DNA from: Xanthostigma xanthostigma
Lineage: Eukaryota > Arthropoda > Insecta > Raphidioptera > Raphidiidae
NCBI GenBank assembly: GCA_963575645.1
Contig: OY754473.1
Span: 3,100,001-3,164,000 of the forward strand
DNA length: 64,000 nt
Reading direction: 5' to 3'
Shown: positions 1 to 11,381 of the stretch, piece after piece
How the letters are laid out: the number at the start of each line of letters is the position of its first letter
Position numbering within the stretch: position 1 is the stretch's first letter
The notes under the pieces: model-generated
Seen by the model: only the letters and a program-made list of their open reading frames with translations
Told to the model about the DNA's origin: nothing
Databases searched by the model: none
Position numbers and translations under genes: made by a program

Positions 1-146
1 ATTTACCTAAATTTGAAGCGAAAGAAGCAATATCATAGATTCGAATTATTATAATTATTATATAAATTTAGGTTATGTATTACGGAATACGTTATCACGT
101 AAAACTATCGTCCGTAAACCGACTTTACAGACAACCAATTTTTTAG
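1..146 (-). repeat. R1 repeat, truncated by window edge
   Basis: The stretch is the reverse complement of the head of the R1 copies at 2139, 18906 and 50357: read on the minus strand it begins GGTTGTCTGTAAAGTCGG and runs through GTTTTACGTGATAACG. Only the first ~146 bases of the family are inside the window. Its opposite orientation to the copy at 2139 makes 1-2275 look like one element with inverted ends, but the material between them belongs to other families. Confidence 0.85.
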
Positions 147-149
147 TTT

Positions 150-700
150 GAATATAAATCGATTTTAAAAAAATCGATTTTAAAAGAAATAGTCGATTTT
201 TGTAGAAAAATCGATTTTTTCTGTTTTATAACAAAACTGAGAGAATAATATTAAAAATTTATTAGAATATAAAAATCATTTAAAATGGTAAGTATAATAA
301 TAATAACCAAAATGACAACCTTATGGTTTTGGTACAGATTAGAATTGTTGAAACAGTTTCTAGTACAGTTTGACATTGCATTACAAATTGTAATTTACAA
401 CAAAAATAAAACCAAACGATAAGAATCAAAAGTAAAACGAATAGTTTTTCGTATGAAAATTAAAATACAAAACAAATCATGCTTTAAACTTTGAATTTAA
501 AGAATCAAAAAACTAAAAAGAATCGTCTGTCGCACAGATGGCACCATTTAGAAAAATCGATTAAAATGTGTAACTTCTATAATCGATTAATTAAAAATCG
601 ATTATTGTCATAAATAAAATTGATTACAAGAAATCGATTATAAGAAAAAAATAATCGATTAAAATAAAAATCGATTATTTATTCACATCCCTAGTTTTAA
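150..700. mobile_element. AATCGATT-rich element, hAT-like right end
   Basis: The interval contains about a dozen ATCGAT palindromes in two clusters (about 155-225 and 555-680) around an AT-rich core. Read on the minus strand, the right edge at about 695 gives TAGGGATGTGAATAAATAAT, like the TAGGGATGTG ends of small hAT-type elements. The left edge near 150 is a degenerate inverted match. No transposase reading frame and no clear target duplication are visible, so this is probably an old non-autonomous copy. Confidence 0.4.
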
Positions 701-774
701 ATCGATCAAAATAATTACGCCGACAGTGAACACATTCATGTCCACGGTGGCCACTCACTATTTAGCTCTATTTT

Positions 775-1440
775 AAAAATTCCAGCCAATTGGGCGACGG
801 GACCATTCCAACTTCAAAAATGTTGACATTTGATTATAATAAAGAAAATAAAATTTCTGATATCGCGTGAGGTGACGCGGGTAATGACTAGTATTCAATA
901 TGATATTTGCTAGTCGTTGCCGTGGTAACCTACATAATATGTTCCACGTCATGTAAAAATTAATCAAAGCATACCGAACTAGTTTATTTCTGACAGATCC
1001 ATAAAACAGAAGACCGGCTGATTTTTTTTTATTTTCAAAATATTTCCGAAACTATAAAGTTCAGAAAAAAAAAATTTAACGAAACTTTCTTGAAAAAATA
1101 AATAGGATAATACGCCGTTATGAAAAGTATACCATTATTAAATAAAAAACACCGTTATAGCATATATCTCTTCTGCGCATGCGCCGATTTTCCCTAAAAA
1201 CAATAGAGCTCTTCATATTTGCATACCAAACATCCTCCCAAAATTTGGTTTCAATCCGCTCATCCGTTTGACCTGTATCGTGTTCACAGACTAACAGACG
1301 CACAGAGTTTTTCCAAAAATATGTTTTTTGGATTCGGGGACATCAAAATGAAAAGATATTGTAAAATTTTTGAAAAGTGATTTTTGACCTAAACTAGTAT
1401 CATTCCCCACTTGTGGGTTGGATTTGGAATGGTAAAATTG
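775..1440 (-). mobile_element. R3 repeat, copy without the R3i insert
   Basis: Inverted copy of the unit seen on the plus strand at 9251. It starts with CCAGCCAATTGGGCGACGG and ends near 1440 with CATTCCCCACTTGTGGG. At the point where the 9251 copy carries R3i, this copy runs straight through (ATTTGATTATAATAAAG), so it represents the empty form. Short open frames across it are not conserved between copies and are not treated as genes. Confidence 0.75.
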
Positions 1441-2001
1441 TGGGACCCTCACCATCGTGTTCAGCGACCTCGAAAACGGTGGGGAGTCTCTAGATTGGCG
1501 CTGTGGCAAAAAAAAGCAAAAACCCCAAAAAATCCCGACTCCTGACCTCGACTATGATTCCGCTGTGATTTTCAGAGTTATCGCTTCGTGATACCCATTA
1601 AAATGAGATTGGAAACTTATAAGAAATAGATTTGCAACGAACGATCGACGTTGGCCCTGCATCCTCCTGCGTTTATATTATATGCAGTCTGTTGCAGCGG
1701 AGCGCACAGCTGCCGCCGAACGCGTGATACAAATATTGTAACAGAGATTTGGCGAGAGATGTTAAACAGCGATAACAGTGCCCTTTTATTCCGGTGTCGG
1801 TTGTGCCTGATGCTGGCCGGGGGTGTGTGTGTCGAGTAGTAGATGGACTCCGCTGATAAAATCGGACCGCTGTACGGGAAGCTATCGACAGAAGGGCGAT
1901 TTTAATAGGTTTATTGGTTTGAAAGAACAAACCGACCGGTTTATCGAAGTTACGGACTGTTGCAAAGCATTGATGTCGTATTTGCGATTTATCCTATTGG
2001 C
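1441..2001. other. No gene seen; unique moderately GC-rich stretch
   Basis: I could not match this stretch to any other part of the window. Short open frames exist on both strands (for example 1651-1839) but show no domain, no coherent splice pattern and no repeat in other copies. It is the least repetitive stretch in the first 3 kb. Confidence 0.5.
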
Positions 2002-2985
2002 GTAACTAGTAGTCTAAGTCATGACTTAGCCTACAAGTTACGCCCATAATTTTATTCAACAATTGAGCGTTATTCATGTTTTATTTATTGTTATTAATGA
2101 GATGTTGTAAATATCTATTTATTTCTTTATAAAAAAAAATTGGTTGTCTGTAAAGTCGGTTTACGGACGATAGTTTTACGTGATAACGTATTCCGTAATA
2201 CATAACCTAAATTTATATAATAATTATAATAATTCGAATCTATGATATTGCATCTTTCGCTTCAAATTTAGGTTAATTTTATTTATTAAATTACTCACCA
2301 CCTATAAAAATAATTTTTTTTATTAACTTTCTTTCTTTCGTATTTATTTAAGTCTCAAAGATTAACTGTCATACTATTTATAAAACAATTGTTTCACTGT
2401 TTATATAAAACTCCAAAACCTACTTACAATATTTAAGTATTTTCATACGTCAAAAAATTGATTTTTATAATGAAGATGAGACCTAGCTAAAACGATTTTT
2501 TGCCCCCCAAAATCTCTTTTCAGTAAATTTCATCCAAATCGTTAGGGCCGTTTTCGAGAAAAGCACGCACAGGGTCAGGCGGAACGTTACGAACGTTATG
2601 AACGTTACACTTTTTCGTGCATGCAGCCAGTGTTTTATCAATTTATAAGATTGGTGATTCATCAATTTATAAGACGTTATCACGTCAAAGACTGTCAATA
2701 CTAACAGCACCAAATAGCACGATTTAATGTTTTGGTTTGAGGTTAGCCGGTTATGAATAAACTCCATGTCGAAAACATTCGGCCTCTCAATTTTAGCTTC
2801 AATGGGTAACAACGGAGTTGTTGTTACCTACTATTTCGTTACGACTCAGAAAATAGTTACGTTTATTTTCATTACTCCACAATGGCCGAGCTAGTAGGAA
2901 TCTTCATTGAGTTATGACAAGTAATTGTCACCAGTCGGTAAATGGCTATTTAGGGTTCGGTTTTTAGGCATGATAAAACATGAAT
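2002..2985 (+). mobile_element. R2 repeat, split by an R1 insertion
   Basis: Left part (2002-2138) and right part (2691-2985) together match the uninterrupted R2 copies at 4916-5382 (minus) and 20410-20884 (plus). The head is a hairpin, GTAACTAGTAGTCTAAGTCA against TGACTTAGCCTACAAGTT. The tail ends in CATGATAAAACATGAATAA. The join point is TTTATAAAAAAA then CTGTCAATACTAACAGCACC, seen intact at 20560. Confidence 0.85.
2139..2690 (+). mobile_element. R1 repeat inserted in R2
   Basis: This copy begins TTGGTTGTCTGTAAAGTCGG and ends ATAAGACGTTATCACGTCAA. It interrupts R2 between its poly-A tract and CTGTCAATAC, so R1 moved after R2 was in place. Subterminal ACGTGATAACGT at the head and ACGTTATCACGT at the tail are inverted. 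A segment GGTCAGGCGGAACGTTACG lies near the tail. No coding capacity is seen and the superfamily is unresolved. Confidence 0.8.
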
Positions 2986-3007
2986 AATAATGAAACTTTA
3001 GTGTCAC

Positions 3008-3418
3008 CCCTTTCACGACTTTGTCTTAACAGACGCCATTCGCACCATTACTATTTTTTATCTATCACATTTCCCGTTATTTTCTACAATTTTTAAACTT
3101 CAACTTAATTAATAATAACAATGGGCGAATGAAGGAATTTTTAGGAAATTAGGATAAGGTGGGCAAATTTTGAGCATAGGAGTGTGACAGGTAATCGGCC
3201 ATGGCCTTGAATAAGGAACCATCTCGATATTTATCCGGAATTATTGAGGGAAACCATGGAAAACATCAACAAGATGACCGGTACAGGAATTACCGTTTCT
3301 TGGCGAGAGGCAGTGGGAAAAACTCCCAGCCACATCTACACCCGCTGGAATTCGAACCCGGTACCTCCCGAATGCGGGTCTAGTGCTTTCACTACTAGGC
3401 TACACCACTTACACGCTT
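3008..3418 (-). mobile_element. R8 tRNA-derived SINE
   Basis: On the minus strand a tRNA-like head (about 3340-3415) carries an A-box-like segment in GTAGCCTAGTAGTGAAAGC and a B box GGTTCGAATTCC. The body contains GGTTTTCCATGGTTTCCCTC and GGCCATGGCCGATTACCTGT. The 3' part (AATGGCGTCTGTTAAGAC) matches the plus-strand copy at 38981-39335 to the end. The open frames at 3201-3426 are shadows of this SINE. Confidence 0.85.
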
Positions 3419-3917
3419 ACTATTAAGAAGCTGAGCTACGATAATAACTGACTCGAACGCTTTCTGATCGACTCAACGGAACGACACTTATATTGTACAA
3501 TGGCAGCAACCACACCAATTGAATTTGATTTTAATCTCAACGCCATTATTTTACAACGATGTCAAATATGTAGGAAACTAACAATTTAAGTTTTTTTATT
3601 ATAATATCGACCCCGCCTCCCTGTTTTCTATTTTATTGTTACAATTCTTTTATTAAATAGATTTGTAATCGTTTGTTTCTTCTGAATGCCAAACTGATTA
3701 TATGGTTGTGCTGAGATCTATTAGTTTGATAGTAACGCGGCAATATAGTTCTTTTTTTATAGTATTATTGTGATTCTGATGATTACTTTACCCTATGCCA
3801 ATTAATTTTGTCGATTTCCGCCCATGCTTTTAATCCATTTGAACAATGTATGGGAAAAAGGGGCTGCTAAGTGAAATTAATATGTTTTTAAATCATTTGT
3901 GCTCGACTCTGGTACAA
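3419..3917. other. No gene seen
   Basis: AT-rich sequence without a credible reading frame. I found no second copy in the window. Confidence 0.4.
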
Positions 3918-4320
3918 AACTTCCAACCAATTGGGGTGACAGGACAATTCCAACTTAAAAAAATATTGACATTTGACATATTATCTATGTTACGGTCTAT
4001 ACCCGGTCAATGACCGAAATAAATGCGCAAAACTAATTTTGACCAACGAATATTGCCCAAACCCGAAATCTTACATTTAAACGGGTTATAAAATGAGCAA
4101 AACTAGTTTTGCGCATTTTCAATTGGACAAAACTAGTTCCGTTCATTTCTGAACGGACAATACTAGTATGGCATCGGAATCTTCTTTGCGTTTTTTAATT
4201 CACTTTTCCACATCAATGATACTTATTATATCAAAGCGATTTATTCTTCTGTGTTATTTAGCAGACAGAGGTTTTAATTCAGCTTTCAATAAATTTACTT
4301 TCTTAACCTCACTTAGTGTA
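3918..4320 (-). mobile_element. R3 end plus partial R3i insert
   Basis: Positions 3918-3985 are the CCAATTGGGGTGACAGGAC end of R3. From 3988 the sequence switches to R3i (GTTACGGTCTATACCCG), the same junction as in the full copy at 9801-10563. R3i continues through GCGCAAAACTAATTTTG and ATGGCATCGGAATCTTC, and similarity stops near 4318 at CCTCACTTAGTG. The other half of both units is missing. Confidence 0.75.
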
Positions 4321-4915
4321 CTGAACCATTGACATTGTTTAGTTATCGCTATTTATATAGGTTTAATAACAAATCGTGAATTTAGAAGGCGTTGCATTTC
4401 ACAAAATATTAATGTCAAAATACTAATATTTGAAATGGCATCCGTTTTTGAACAAATGCAATCTTTTTATTTTAAGACAGAACATACGCAATCTTTAAAT
4501 GTCCATAACACACCGTGTAAGAGAAAAGGATAGCCGATCCACGAGCGTAATGTATTAGACAAAATCGAATTTATATACAGTGTTTATTTCTGCTTTTTTA
4601 TGTATAAAAAAACTATTTGCGCGAATTCTGTTACATGAAATCTATATAAAATGTTCTCCTCTTTCGTTCAAGACAGCTTTCGAACCGATCTTTTTTAAAT
4701 TGAGCGAATTATAAGCGAAAAACTTTTTTGTTTTCTATTTGCTTCCCTCTGGGACCAAAATTCAAAAATCCGACTCCGTTAAGATCTGTCTCGTGCCCTA
4801 TATTATAAGTGTGCCAAATTTCATCTTTCTATGTCTACAGACAGGCCTACAATAGGTATAATTGTATTAGATTATAATTTGTTTTGTAAAGATATTTGTG
4901 GGAATAAATTTATTT
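4321..4915. other. No gene seen; piece of a dispersed repeat near 4790-4850
   Basis: No supported frame is present. The segment GTGCCAAATTTCATCTTTCTATG resembles the one near 28805 (TGCCAAATTTCAACTTTC), a fragment type I recognise as dispersed in insect genomes. Confidence 0.35.
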
Positions 4916-5382
4916 ATTCAACTCATGCGCGTTATTCATGTTTTATCATGCCTAAAAACCTAACCCTAAATAGCCATTTACCGACTGGTGACAATAACTT
5001 GTCATAACTCAATGAAGATTCCTACTAGCTCGGCCATTGTGGAGTAATGAAAATAAACGTAACTATTTTCTGAGTCGTAACGAAATAGTAGGTAACAACA
5101 ACTCCGTTGTTACCCATTGAGGCTAAAATTGAGAGGCCGAATGTTTTCGACATGGAGTTTATTCATAACCGGCTAACCTCAAACCAAAACATTGAATCGT
5201 GCTGTTTGGTGCTGTTAGTATTGACAGTTTTTTTTATAAAGAAATAAATAGATATTTACAACATCTCATTATAACTAAAACATGAATAACGCGCAATTGT
5301 TGAATAAAATTATGGGCGCAACTTGTAGGCTAAGTCATGACACGCCATGAATGACTTAGACTACTAGTTACGCCAATAACGA
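4916..5382 (-). mobile_element. R2 repeat, intact inverted copy
   Basis: This copy is close to full length and uninterrupted. It reads CATGCGCGTTATTCATG at the left and ends with the hairpin GTCATGACACGCCATGAATGAC then TAGACTACTAGTTACGCC. It is opposite in orientation to the copies at 2002 and 20410. Confidence 0.85.
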
Positions 5383-6140
5383 AATTATAAAAAAAAAAGA
5401 TTTTCTTTACGCTTTTTTCATACGTGTTTTTCCAGCCCTCTCCATTCATATCTATAACGTCTCATAAGGAACTTCGTTCCAATAAATCTCTTTCTTTATC
5501 TATTTAACACTCTGTCAAGGTCATAGAGACCCATTATCCTAATGTGCCCAGGGCCTCCAATAGGTTAAAGACGGCCCTGAGCCGGACCGGGCCGCTGGTA
5601 CTTTATAAAACAACTCAATAAAATTGAATCGATATTGATAGATGAGTGTGTCCCGTGGGTCTTTTCACTAATGATAATGGTTCGGGTGTCACTAGTAATT
5701 GTCGTGTTATTAAATGTTGGAGGTTAAACGTCAGTCGAAATTTAAAGCTCGCATCTGTAAGCAAGACTTTGACATAAACAATTCTCATTAGTGTATTTGC
5801 CATAAGGCACTTACACCATTGGCGTCGGTCGGATGACGGGACCTAGGCCTACATGTTGAAATCCACCACCGCACGAAGCCTATTTAAAATGGGCCCAATC
5901 GGGCCATTTTTCACTTTTAATAAACATTGTTCACTGCAGATATACGGAAAATTTGAGTTTGAAGTTTCTCCTAGTGCTCACCACAAACGCTCGCATCGAA
6001 AAATTTGTAACTCCGCCTCCTTGCACATAGATCAAAGCACTTCTGGAATCATAAAAACATTTAAAAAAAATCAAATATATTTTAAGTTAAATCCTGTTAA
6101 ACACACATACATACAAAGGACTTTTTATAATTGTAAATAT
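5383..6140. other. No recognised gene
   Basis: A 115-codon open frame at 5853-6200 overlaps the LTR-like segment and has no recognisable domain. GCCGGACCGGGCCGCTGG near 5580 is the edge of the dispersed repeat also seen at 26990 and 38738. Confidence 0.35.
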
Positions 6141-6830
6141 TGTAACAAAACTGCTGTAGTCCGTGGCGGAAATTATTTATTTGCAATAATAAATGTTTAA
6201 CAAAACAGTAAAACACACAAACGAAAGCGTACTTCTTTAACTTAACAGAAATAATAACGTTAACAGAAACAAAACTAATAGTTCTAAATTATAAAATAAA
6301 GACTAAGTAACAGAGAATATAGAGTCACTAAATTATGTACACAAAATATTTACATCGCAGGAACACAACACAAAGTTTACCAGCACAGTTGTCTATTAAC
6401 TATAAATCATTTATGTAAAACCACTCACTAAAGTTATTTATCTTCGCAGTATTATGATTTAATTTATGTCGTAATGCCAGAGCACTGTATCAACACAACT
6501 CACGAACAGTTCGAATACTGACTGACTCACTTGCTCACTCTGCTCGCCTTTTATAGTTTTCGGTCCATGCTCTAGAATGTTCTCCACGCATCGAGATCCC
6601 TTCCTTTACATGTGTTGGCATCTCTCCAAGCGATTGTCTGCAGGTTGGATGTTTTTACCTGTTTCCATTGTTCCCATCAAGGGCACGCAACAATATCTAT
6701 CTATCTATTATCGTCGGCCTTGCAAGTGTCTTTATGTACCTAGCAAACCTCTCTGCCCAACTTTTTTGAAAGTCTTCAGTGCAGGCCCCGAGTGTGTAAT
6801 TCAGTGAGTGAGTGCTAATCACTTGTTCAG
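6141..6830 (-). mobile_element. LTR-like retroelement fragment (possible solo LTR)
   Basis: On the minus strand this reads as a promoter, a transcribed stretch, an AATAAA signal near 6170 and a terminus ending in TTTTGTTACA at 6141. The terminal ~200 bases match a second copy at 23749-23960 (shared TTGTAACAAAACTG read on the plus strand). Ending in CA behind a polyadenylation signal is typical of an LTR 3' end. The 5' limit is uncertain, no gag-pol frame is present, and no flanking duplication was found. It may be a solo LTR or another promoter-bearing repeat. Confidence 0.45.
6516..6590 (-). promoter_or_regulatory. TATA box, TCAGT initiator and heat-shock-like element
   Basis: On the minus strand AGAATGTTCT (about 6574-6583) is a perfect two-unit heat-shock-type element. 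It is followed by TATAAAAGG (6548-6556) and, roughly 25-30 bases on, TCAGTCAGTA (6516-6525), which matches the arthropod initiator TCAGT. The spacing fits an RNA polymerase II core promoter belonging to the LTR-like element. Function is inferred from motifs only. Confidence 0.45.
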
Positions 6831-6906
6831 GTGCATTAATGATATTTGTATCCGTAGTCACAAGACAAGAGGGCGTATGTCAGGTATTGGTAAAACAAAA
6901 TTATTG

Positions 6907-7020
6907 TGAAATAAAAAAATTCCAGCCAATTGGGCGACGGGACCATTCCAACTTGAAAAATGTTGGCATTTGATTATAATAAAAAAAATAAAATTTCTGA
7001 TATCGTGTGAGGTGACTCGA
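6907..7020 (-). repeat. R3 repeat fragment
   Basis: Only the CCAGCCAATTGGGCGACGG end of R3 and the next ~100 bases are present, through ATATCGTGTGAGGTGAC. The rest of the unit is absent. Confidence 0.7.
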
Positions 7021-7308
7021 GTATTCAAACAACAAATAAACTTCATTTGGAACATTGACAATTTGACATCAAGGTTGACACGCATCGTATATCATGACGT
7101 CACATAAGCTCGCCAACATGGCCGATTATGTTTAAACTGTCTATTTTTGAATGACAAATTTAAAAAATTTAAAATTTTTTTTTTCAAAAATCGGGAAGTT
7201 ATTGGTTTCACCCCGATTTTCGAAAATCGAGTTTTCGCCAGATCTCGACGTTTTGAGGTCCTAGGAAGGTATTGAAACTATTTTGGCGATGATGTCCGTA
7301 GGGCTGTA

Positions 7309-7330
7309 TGTGTGTGTGTGTGTGTGTATG
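7309..7330. repeat. (TG)n microsatellite
   Basis: About ten uninterrupted TG units are followed by TATGATTG. The surrounding 7100-7500 shows no gene. Confidence 0.85.
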
Positions 7331-7529
7331 ATTGTATGTAAACCTTTTATATCTTTTGAACGCAGTGTCCGACTGAAACGCGGTTTGCGGAATCTGACGT
7401 GATCTGGGTGAACTTAGACTTCCTGAAAATTTGAAACGATTCGGCCCAAAAAATTTTGAGAAATCTTTAAAAAACAAGTTTCAAAAATTTTTAAAAATTT
7501 GTTATTGTAAAAATTTTCTAAATTACTTT

Positions 7530-8575
7530 ACCGATTAATTCCAAAATCTAATCAGCTCTTCTCCTTAACAAACTGCGTCGATTTCCGCAAGCCGCATCAA
7601 AATCGGTTCATTTGTTCACGAGATACCGTGAACGAAAAAATCGTAAAAAAGTGTTTTTTTAAAATGACTCTTAAAATTGTTATCAGATCGATTTTTTTGT
7701 AATAAATTACTTTCTTAGGCTAAAAACTGCATCAATCGCCGCAAACTATATCAAAATTGGTTCATTTGTTCATGAGATAACGTGAACGAAAAATTAGGAA
7801 AAAGGTAATTTTTTATAATTACTCGTAAAATTCTTATCAAATCGATTTTTTTGTAATAATTTACTTTCTTAGGTTAAAAAAACTGCGTCGATCGCCGCAA
7901 ACCGCATCAAAATCGGCTCATTTGTTCACGAGATATCGTGAACGAAAAATTTGTAAAAAAGTGTTTTTTTTTAAATTGCTCGTAAAATTCCTATGAGATC
8001 GATTTTTCTGTATTAAATTACTTTTTTAGGTAAAAAAATTGCGTCGACTGCCGCAAATCGCATCAAAATCGGTTCATTTGTTCACGAGATACCGTGAACG
8101 AAAAAATCGTAAAAAAGTGTTTTTTTAAAATGACTCTTAAAATTGTTATCAGATCGATTTTTTTGTAATAAATTACTTTCTTAGGCTAAAAACTGCATCA
8201 ATCGCCGCAAACTATATCAAAATTGGTTCATTTGTTCATGAGATAACGTGAACGAAAAATTAGGAAAAAGGTAATTTTTTATAATTACTCGTAAAATTCT
8301 TATCAAATCGATTTTTTTGTAATAATTTACTTTCTTAGGTTAAAAAAACTGCGTCGATCGCCGCAAACCGCATCAAAATCGGCTCATTTGTTCACGAGAT
8401 ATCGTGAACGAAAAATTTGTAAAAAAGTGTTTTTTTTAAATTGCTCGTAAAATTCCTATGAGATCGATTTTTCTGTATTAAATTACTTTTTTAGGTAAAA
8501 AAATTGCGTCGACTGCCGCAAATCGCATCAAAATCGGTTCATTTGTTCATGAGATATCGTGAACGAAAATTTCGT
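7530..8575. repeat. Tandem array: ~155-bp monomers in a 466-bp higher-order unit
   Basis: Each monomer contains ACTGCGTCGATCGCCGCAAA, CATCAAAATCGG, TTCATTTGTTCACGAGATA and CGTGAACGAAAAA, followed by a T-rich spacer with TCGATTTTT. Three diverged monomers form a 466-bp block that occurs twice (7621-8086 and 8087-8552). The two blocks are almost identical, whereas monomers within a block differ clearly. One further half-monomer leads in on the left. No coding frame is associated. Confidence 0.9.
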
Positions 8576-9250
8576 AACAAAGTGTTTTTTTTTGAGCTCG
8601 AAGAGCTAAAAAATAAACTTCTCGTTATATTTTATATATTTTTGAGCGTTTTGAACTCGAAAATAGCGGGAAGTTACAGAGATGGCCTGCAAGGTCAAAC
8701 TTCTTTTCAAATTTTTTTCTTGTGATATTATATTTTTAAATGATTATCAATTTTTTTCACGTATTATGGTTGACTAAATAATCTATTAAAAATCTAAAAA
8801 AATACATGTATATGACCTATTGCACGACTTCACTCACAACCAAACGCGCCATTATAGATATATCGCATCTAAATTCTGCATAAGCGGTTTTGTGTCGTGA
8901 CCGCAGATCGTATTGAGTAATTGCAGAGCGTGTGCAGTATAATATGTCGAAGTACTCGATGGTAATTCGTTAGGAGTTGACGCGATGTGTGTATTTTGAG
9001 ACCGTCGCACTAGTTGTTATTTTTCCTATACATAAATTACAGATAGGGCCTTTTAAAACATGTATAATTTTCTTTAATATATTGCCCGGTCGTTTGGAAA
9101 TGTTGTTGTTATACATGTTCTGTCAAATGACGCATTTTTTAAATGAATTTTGAAAGTCCGCAGGCCACTGGAACGCTCGTTTTCTGATGAGCGATCTGGG
9201 TAAGTGCTGTTATCGATTTGTCACTTTCAAAAACAATTTTTTTACTTTTA
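8576..9250. other. No gene seen
   Basis: AT-rich left half and a mixed right half. The sequence around 8880-9000 (AGCGGTTTTGTGTCGTGACC) is unique in the window. CTGATGAG at 9184 has no partner sequence for a hammerhead fold. Confidence 0.35.
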
Positions 9251-10635
9251 CCATTCCAGCCCACAAGTGGGGAATGGTACTAGTTTAGGTCAAAAATTTG
9301 ACAATATCTTTCCGTTTTGAGGTCCCCCGAATCCAAAAAACATATTTTTGGAAGTCTGTCTGTAAACACGATATAGGTCAAACGGATGAGTGGATTGAAA
9401 CCAAATTTTGGGAGGATGTTGGGTATGCAAATATGAAGAGCCTTATTGTTTTTGGGGAAAATCGGCGCATGCGCAAAACAGATATATGCTGTAACGGTGT
9501 TTTTTTATATAATAATGGTATACTTTTCATAGCGGTTTTATATTCTATTTATTTTTTCAAGAAAGTTTCGTTAAAACATTTTTTTTCTAAACGTTATAGT
9601 TTCGGAAATATTAAAAAAAATCAACTGTTCATTTGTTTTGTATATCTGTCAGAAATAAACTAGTTAAGCATGGTTTGATTATTTTTTACATGACGTGAAC
9701 ATATCATGTAGGTATCTGTGGCAACGAATAACAAATATCATATTAAATACTAGCATTGCCCGCGTCACCTCACGCGATATCAGAAATTTTATTTTCTTAT
9801 GTTACGGTCTATACCCGAATTCGGTCAATGATCGAAATAAATGCCCAAAACTAGTTTTGACCAACGAATAATTACCAAACCCGAAATCTTACATTTAAAC
9901 GGGTATAAAATGTTATAAAATGAGCAAAACTAGTTTTGCGCATTTTCATTTGGACAAAACTAGTTCTGTCCATTTTTGAACGGAGTCTCGGAGAGTACTA
10001 GTATGGCATCGGAATCTTCTTTGCGTTTTTTAATTAACTTTTCCACATCAATGATACTTATTATATCAAAGCGATTTATTTTTCTGTGTTGTTTAGCAGA
10101 CAGTGGTTTTAATTCAGCTTTCAACAAATTTGCTTTCTTAACCTCACTTAGTAAGGTAATTATATTTCGTCGTAAAATTAGGTTTCAGAAACCTCCAATA
10201 GGCAAACTAGTTGAGCCTCGAATTCATCTTGCATTTTTACTTAATTATTACGCTGAATATCCCACCATTATATTAATTATAATATTCAGGAGAACAATTC
10301 AAAAGGTAAACAAAAACATAACCCTACTTTTATTCGGGTTCGGACTTTGATTGAATGAAACAAGCAGAACTAGTATTGTCCGTTCAGAAATAGACAGAAC
10401 TAGTATAGTCCAATTGAAAATGCGCAAAACTAGTTTTGCTCAATTGTATAACACTCAATACCCGTTTAAATGTAAGATTTCGGGTTTGGGCAATATTCGT
10501 TGGTCAAAACTAGTTTTGCGCATTTATTTAGATCATTGACCGAATTCGGGTATATACCGTAACATATATAACAAATGTTAACATTTTTGAAGTTGGAATG
10601 GTTTTGTCGCCCAATTGGCTGGATTTTTTTACATT
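9251..10635 (+). mobile_element. R3 repeat, full copy carrying R3i
   Basis: It begins CATTCCAGCCCACAAGTGG and ends CCCAATTGGCTGG. The left part (9251-9800) and right part (10571-10635) align with the two halves of the copy at 775-1440 read in reverse. The 121-codon frame at 9298-9663 lies in this unit. Its reverse-orientation counterpart at 1118-1303 is broken, so I do not treat it as a gene. Confidence 0.75.
9801..10563. mobile_element. R3i: element with ~200-bp inverted ends inside R3
   Basis: Inverted ends begin GTTACGGTCTATACCCGAAT and run through repeated ACTAGTTTTG motifs (AAAACTAGTTTTGCGCATT near 9930 and, inverted, near 10430 and 10510). On the minus strand the core (about 9985-10130) has an open stretch containing DVEKLIKKRKEDSDAIL, shared with the partial copy at 4150-4310, so a short decayed frame may have been coding. 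No catalytic motif is visible and the family is unknown. Confidence 0.65.
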
Positions 10636-10639
10636 GGAG

Positions 10640-10872
10640 TCGCCATACTTCGTGTTCTCCGGTCTCGTCACCGCGACAGTGGACGACGGACGCGCGACAA
10701 AATAACAAAAGACGGCGACGTCTGTGGGGTGAGCTCCCCTAATTCCGTTGCAGCGCACACAACACCACAGATCCGCCCTCGTTTTTCTTTTACACCCTCG
10801 TGTCGTCCGACCTCGATGTCCGCATTCTGTGCGGATAACCATCAGTGTGTTTGCCTGTACAGTGTACATATA
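10640..10872. other. No gene seen; unique GC-richer segment
   Basis: Open frames overlap on both strands here without domains or repeat copies. The segment separates the R3 copy from the pogo-like element. Confidence 0.35.
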
Positions 10873-11381
10873 TACAGTGTAAACTCCATTTAACGTCACT
10901 CAATATAACGACAAACTCCTTAAAACGTCGAAATCACTTAACTCTAGTTGGCTTACCTTGTTGCTCATACAATGATACAGTCAAAATCAGGGGTCGGCAA
11001 CCCGCGGCCCGTGACTGTTTTATAAATAAAAGTCATATATACCTACCTACATAAATAAATAATTAATAGTATATTGTGCAACTACTGCGACAATGCCGCA
11101 CGAGTTGCACATACTATTTTTTATTACGAATTAAATTAAATTGAAATTAAAATTTTATTACGAATTAAAAAAAGAAATTAGAAGTAATAAAAATTAAAAT
11201 TAAATCATTAAAAAGTTGAAAATTCAGTTAAAATTGTCAAGAATAAAAGTCCATAATCGAAAATTTTAACCTCAAATCTGCTTGAAATGACAGTTTGTTT
11301 CGTTGGCATTAACACCGTTATTATTTTGTTTTTTTCTCTGAATTTGCGTGCGGCAAACAATAATTTCAGTGCGACAAATAG

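Noticed and set aside
1..2275. Single 2.3-kb element with inverted R1 ends
   Set aside because: The two R1 pieces are separate insertions: the right one clearly interrupts R2, and R3 lies between them.
5853..6200. 115-codon gene
   Set aside because: Overlaps the LTR-like terminus, has no recognisable domain and is not open in the second copy at 23749.
9184..9191. CTGATGAG as a hammerhead core
   Set aside because: No GAAA partner or pairing segments lie at a usable distance.
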